Source: Pleurotus djamor (lineage: Eukaryota; Basidiomycota; Agaricomycetes; Agaricales; Pleurotaceae). From it: a DNA stretch of 10,907 bases. Positions 8,104 through 10,907 of this stretch are shown here, piece by piece (the stretch's first letter is position 1; each line of letters starts with the position of its first letter). The position numbers and the translations under genes were made by a program. The notes under the pieces were generated by a model. That model saw nothing but the letters and a program-made list of their open reading frames with translations, had not been told where the DNA came from and did not search any database. Where the stretch lies: positions 1-10,907 of the forward strand of contig JAPEVF010001335.1 in the NCBI GenBank assembly GCA_029747585.1. Direction: 5' to 3'.

Positions 8104-10907
8104 ATGGATTCCGCCTGGTCATCTGACAATAGGACTGTGCAGCCCGCGGAGCGCTACATCAAGACCATCTCAGGTCGTGAATATCCCCTCGTGAACCAGG
8201 GCTTGAACAACACCATATCTGTCGTCGAACGCGACCGTCGCCTGAAATGGGACTTCCTGGTGCTCAACGATCCGGATGCTGAAGGTAGTCTATGGTATTG
8301 GCTTTCGAGTCCACGAATTGAGCATGTTATGCTAGGCTCTACTCTGCGCGCCACAGAACCGCAGACTCTGTTTCCTTCTTCGCGTTTTGCACCACTAAAA
8401 CCCCCTCGCATCACCGCCCGAGAACGCGCAGAGCAAGGCGTATGTACAGGACTGTACCAACATGAACACCTTTAACTTTTTGAATCAGGCCAACTTCCTT
8501 CGAACGTTTCTCCCAGACATTGAGATCACTGCGGAGCTCATTCGAGAGCAAATAATCGAAGACGAGGGTTACTTGAAGAAGCTCAGGGAATTCGACCCGT
8601 TCTCGGGGACTTTATTGGCGTCACTAACCCCTCGGACAACCTCGTCTAGTCCTACTGTGCTGCTATGCTATTCAATGGGCGAGCTGAATACAGATCTTAG
8701 TAAGTGCCTCTCAATATAAGTAGTCAACCTTTTGAACAGCACTCACCCCACTTGCTTCAAAGATATATCTCCATTCACGGTTTCCGACTCCAGTTCGTTG
8801 AACTTCACTCCGAAGGCAACAGCTATCCATACCTTCAACACACCTATACAACAAATTGCTACCTCCTCACCAAGAAACCCCTTCGAGGCTACTCAAGGTA
8901 CATCAGATCTGCCCCACAATACTTCGTGAAAGCACGACGATAACATTGTCGTCTAGACTCCTTCCTTGCAGTTCGCACTTATGGCCCCACCTTCTTCTTC
9001 CAACTATCCTCTGCTACTGACCTTAGGCAAATATCGGTCCTCGAAAGTACTCATACAGATGAGAGATCTATGATGGATGTCAAATTGGATGGATCTTCAA
9101 GACGTGCTTCTGTCGTCAATGAGCGTGGTTCGGTGTATCAATTGAATCTCACCGAAGACAAGGTTGTGTAAGCCATTTCCAGGATTCGAGGTGCGACTTG
9201 TTCTGATAGTTTTCGGTTTATGGCAGTAACTCATGGAAGCAGCCTGAAGATTCAGCGCTGGATGATTTTTGGCGGTTAGGTCTTACCCAAGACGTATCTA
9301 CCTCCCTGTTGACCTCAAGCAAAAGCCTACAACTGGTTGATTTCCGCGCAAGTTGTTTCTCTCTTGGGGTTTCAGTGTGTTATGTGCTCATCTTCGGATT
9401 AGTCGCAACGGCCCGTACCTTTGTTTGACCTGCAAGCCCAAATACAGAGCGAGGTCAAAGAATCGTTGGTGGCATCTCTCCAGGACATGACGGGAAGCCA
9501 AATATGTTTTGTAACCACAAGTGACATTCTGTGGTTGGACGAGCGGTTTCCCAAACGTCCTTTGCTTGGTATCCATCATGGACGTGCACATGACCGCAGC
9601 CTCTCCGTACATACAGTACCCTTCGCGGAACGTAAGTCCTCTCCTAGCTGTATTTCCCAACACAAGGCCTAATATTGCTTAGGCTCGGTCACCCTCTTGT
9701 GCTCCCGAAAACACTCCCTGGTCTCAGCTTACGATGTCGCCCAAATCGGAGACCACCGCTTACAGCTCAGTTGTCTTCCACATTGTTGCAAATGTGATCG
9801 GAAGCTCAATTCCCCTGCCACCGGACAAACGATCCTTTCTCTCCCTACGCAAGGCAATAATGCTCACCCTCTTTTGATTTGGCTAACTGAGACTGGGTCC
9901 TTAAACCAAGTTAGCCTACACTATGGGAAGGATGAACCTGTAGAATTTCCCAAAGTGATTGTCAACTGGTCTGATGAAGTAAAGGCACTCGAAGCTCGCG
10001 CTTCATCCTTACGAACTGGCTTCGGGCCTATGGGCCCAATGGACCGCACTCAAATGGACTTCCGTCCTGCTTATGAAAGTAAGACATCCTTCGTGTCGTG
10101 GAACTCAGCTCACCATCTTCCTCCAGCAATATTCCAGGATCATTACTTGAGCTCTCGTGAGGAGCAAGATCCTTCGAAGGCACAAAGGGTTCTGAACAGC
10201 ATCGAGTCGTTCTGGAAGCGACCATCTGAAGGTTCAAATCACGTATTAACAACGTAAGCATTCCAGTTGTAGATGAGTGCGAAATGATCATATACATGAG
10301 TAGCTACGACATCGCATACCGTTCCGCAGAGAGCGAAACCACTCCATCTACTCGAGCAAACTTCCTCTCGTCTTCTACCGTTAATTGTTCGAGCGGCTTT
10401 ACAGCCTTGAAAAGCGGAGATTTCCCGATACAATCTCTCGCTAATGCTTCGAAATGGCATTTCAATCTCGCGACCACGTTTGATCGCATGGGCATCGAAA
10501 CACTGTCCAATACACCGCTGGACGACCGTTTTTCTCAATTTGACCTCCTGCCTGATGCTGCTCGGACTGAACATGCAATTGAAATGGAAAAGGAATCGCG
10601 ACAGCAACTTGCCCTGGATTTGTCTCTTGGCTCTGATATCTTTTTATCTCCAGCGTTCGCCAACGTCGATACCGAACTTGATACGATGTCTCGGGCAACT
10701 GGAGCTTTATCACTCGCCGGCGAACCGCCTTTGGTGGAGTATTCATTCCTCAAACCGATTCTCGCACCCAGAGACCAAATAGCTGAGGGTGAAGACAATT
10801 CGGCCCCACTGGGGACTAGGCTCCTCTTGAACGATTGGGCCCTCGGGACCAGTCCCAGCAAGTACTCTTACCAGGACCCTTACACTGATTCGATCGTACA
10901 ATCTCCA
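8104..10907 (+). CDS. RRN6: Rrn6/TAF1C-like RNA polymerase I initiation factor (3' end off window)
   Basis: The product is a predicted subunit of the core factor/SL1 complex, which recruits RNA polymerase I to rDNA promoters in the nucleolus. Exons proposed are 8104-8439, 8489-8699, 8763-8897, 8957-9167, 9227-9347, 9403-9631, 9683-10253 and 10304-10907, giving 806 residues with no stop before the edge. Introns are 49-63 nt with matching phases, and intron 5 (9348-9402) begins with GC (GCAAGT). The early part has FLRTFLPDIEI and REFDPFSGTLL. A beta-propeller-like region follows with SFLAVRTYGPTFFFQ, LLTSSKSLQLVDFR, ILWLDERFP (about 380-388) and LLCSRKHSLVSAYDV. The end has RLLLNDWALGTSP and SYQDPY (about 777-798), a pattern known from fungal Rrn6. 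These family matches are from memory. Intron 2 could instead end at 8739, but only the 8762 acceptor keeps the frame. The piece 10079-10126 (48 nt) may be an optional in-frame intron. Confidence 0.8.

Noticed and set aside
1..10907. CRISPR array, tRNA, rRNA or bacterial-type operon
   Set aside because: No regularly spaced repeats, cloverleaf or rRNA-like sequence was seen, and the spliced genes indicate a eukaryote.

Overview
The window looks like nuclear DNA of a filamentous fungus, most likely a basidiomycete (Agaricomycete). The reasons are split genes with 49-63 nt introns (GT..AG, many with CTGAT- or TAAC-like branch points), the protein families seen, and the style of the large Helitron protein. 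This is read by eye from the sequence. No database search was possible.

Layout. (1) 1-229, minus strand: N-terminal tail of a gene running off the left edge, probably an MFS-type permease. (2) 340 to about 7038, minus strand: a Helitron rolling-circle transposon. Its 3' end is clear: a 7-bp GC-rich stem-loop, an 11-nt tail ending CTAG, then a host T. It carries an intact Rep/PIF1 helicase gene (main exon 6075-1784, small spliced N-terminal exons up to 7020) and a second spliced gene (1474-459) of an unrecognised, possibly OB-fold family. (3) 7969-7127, minus strand: mitochondrial ribosomal protein uL3 (L3m) in five exons, stopping abruptly at the Helitron's 5' side so that the C-terminal part is missing. 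(4) 8104-10907, plus strand: eight exons of a gene encoding an Rrn6/TAF1C-like RNA polymerase I initiation factor, running off the right edge. L3m and RRN6-like are divergent, with about 134 bp between their start codons.

How it fits together. L3m and the RRN6-like gene look like ordinary single-copy housekeeping genes and the left permease gene like ordinary host sequence. The Helitron sits between them and appears to have removed or displaced the 3' end of L3m. The Helitron protein keeps the HUH motif, the two-tyrosine motif and the main PIF1 helicase motifs, so it may be autonomous, although its first splice junction and its 5' terminus could not be fixed. The accessory gene lies between the helicase gene and the terminal hairpin, inside the element, and is the most likely undescribed component.

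Sequence quality. Two N bases (7274, 7334) lie in L3m. The first falls in a conserved exon and behaves as a superfluous base.
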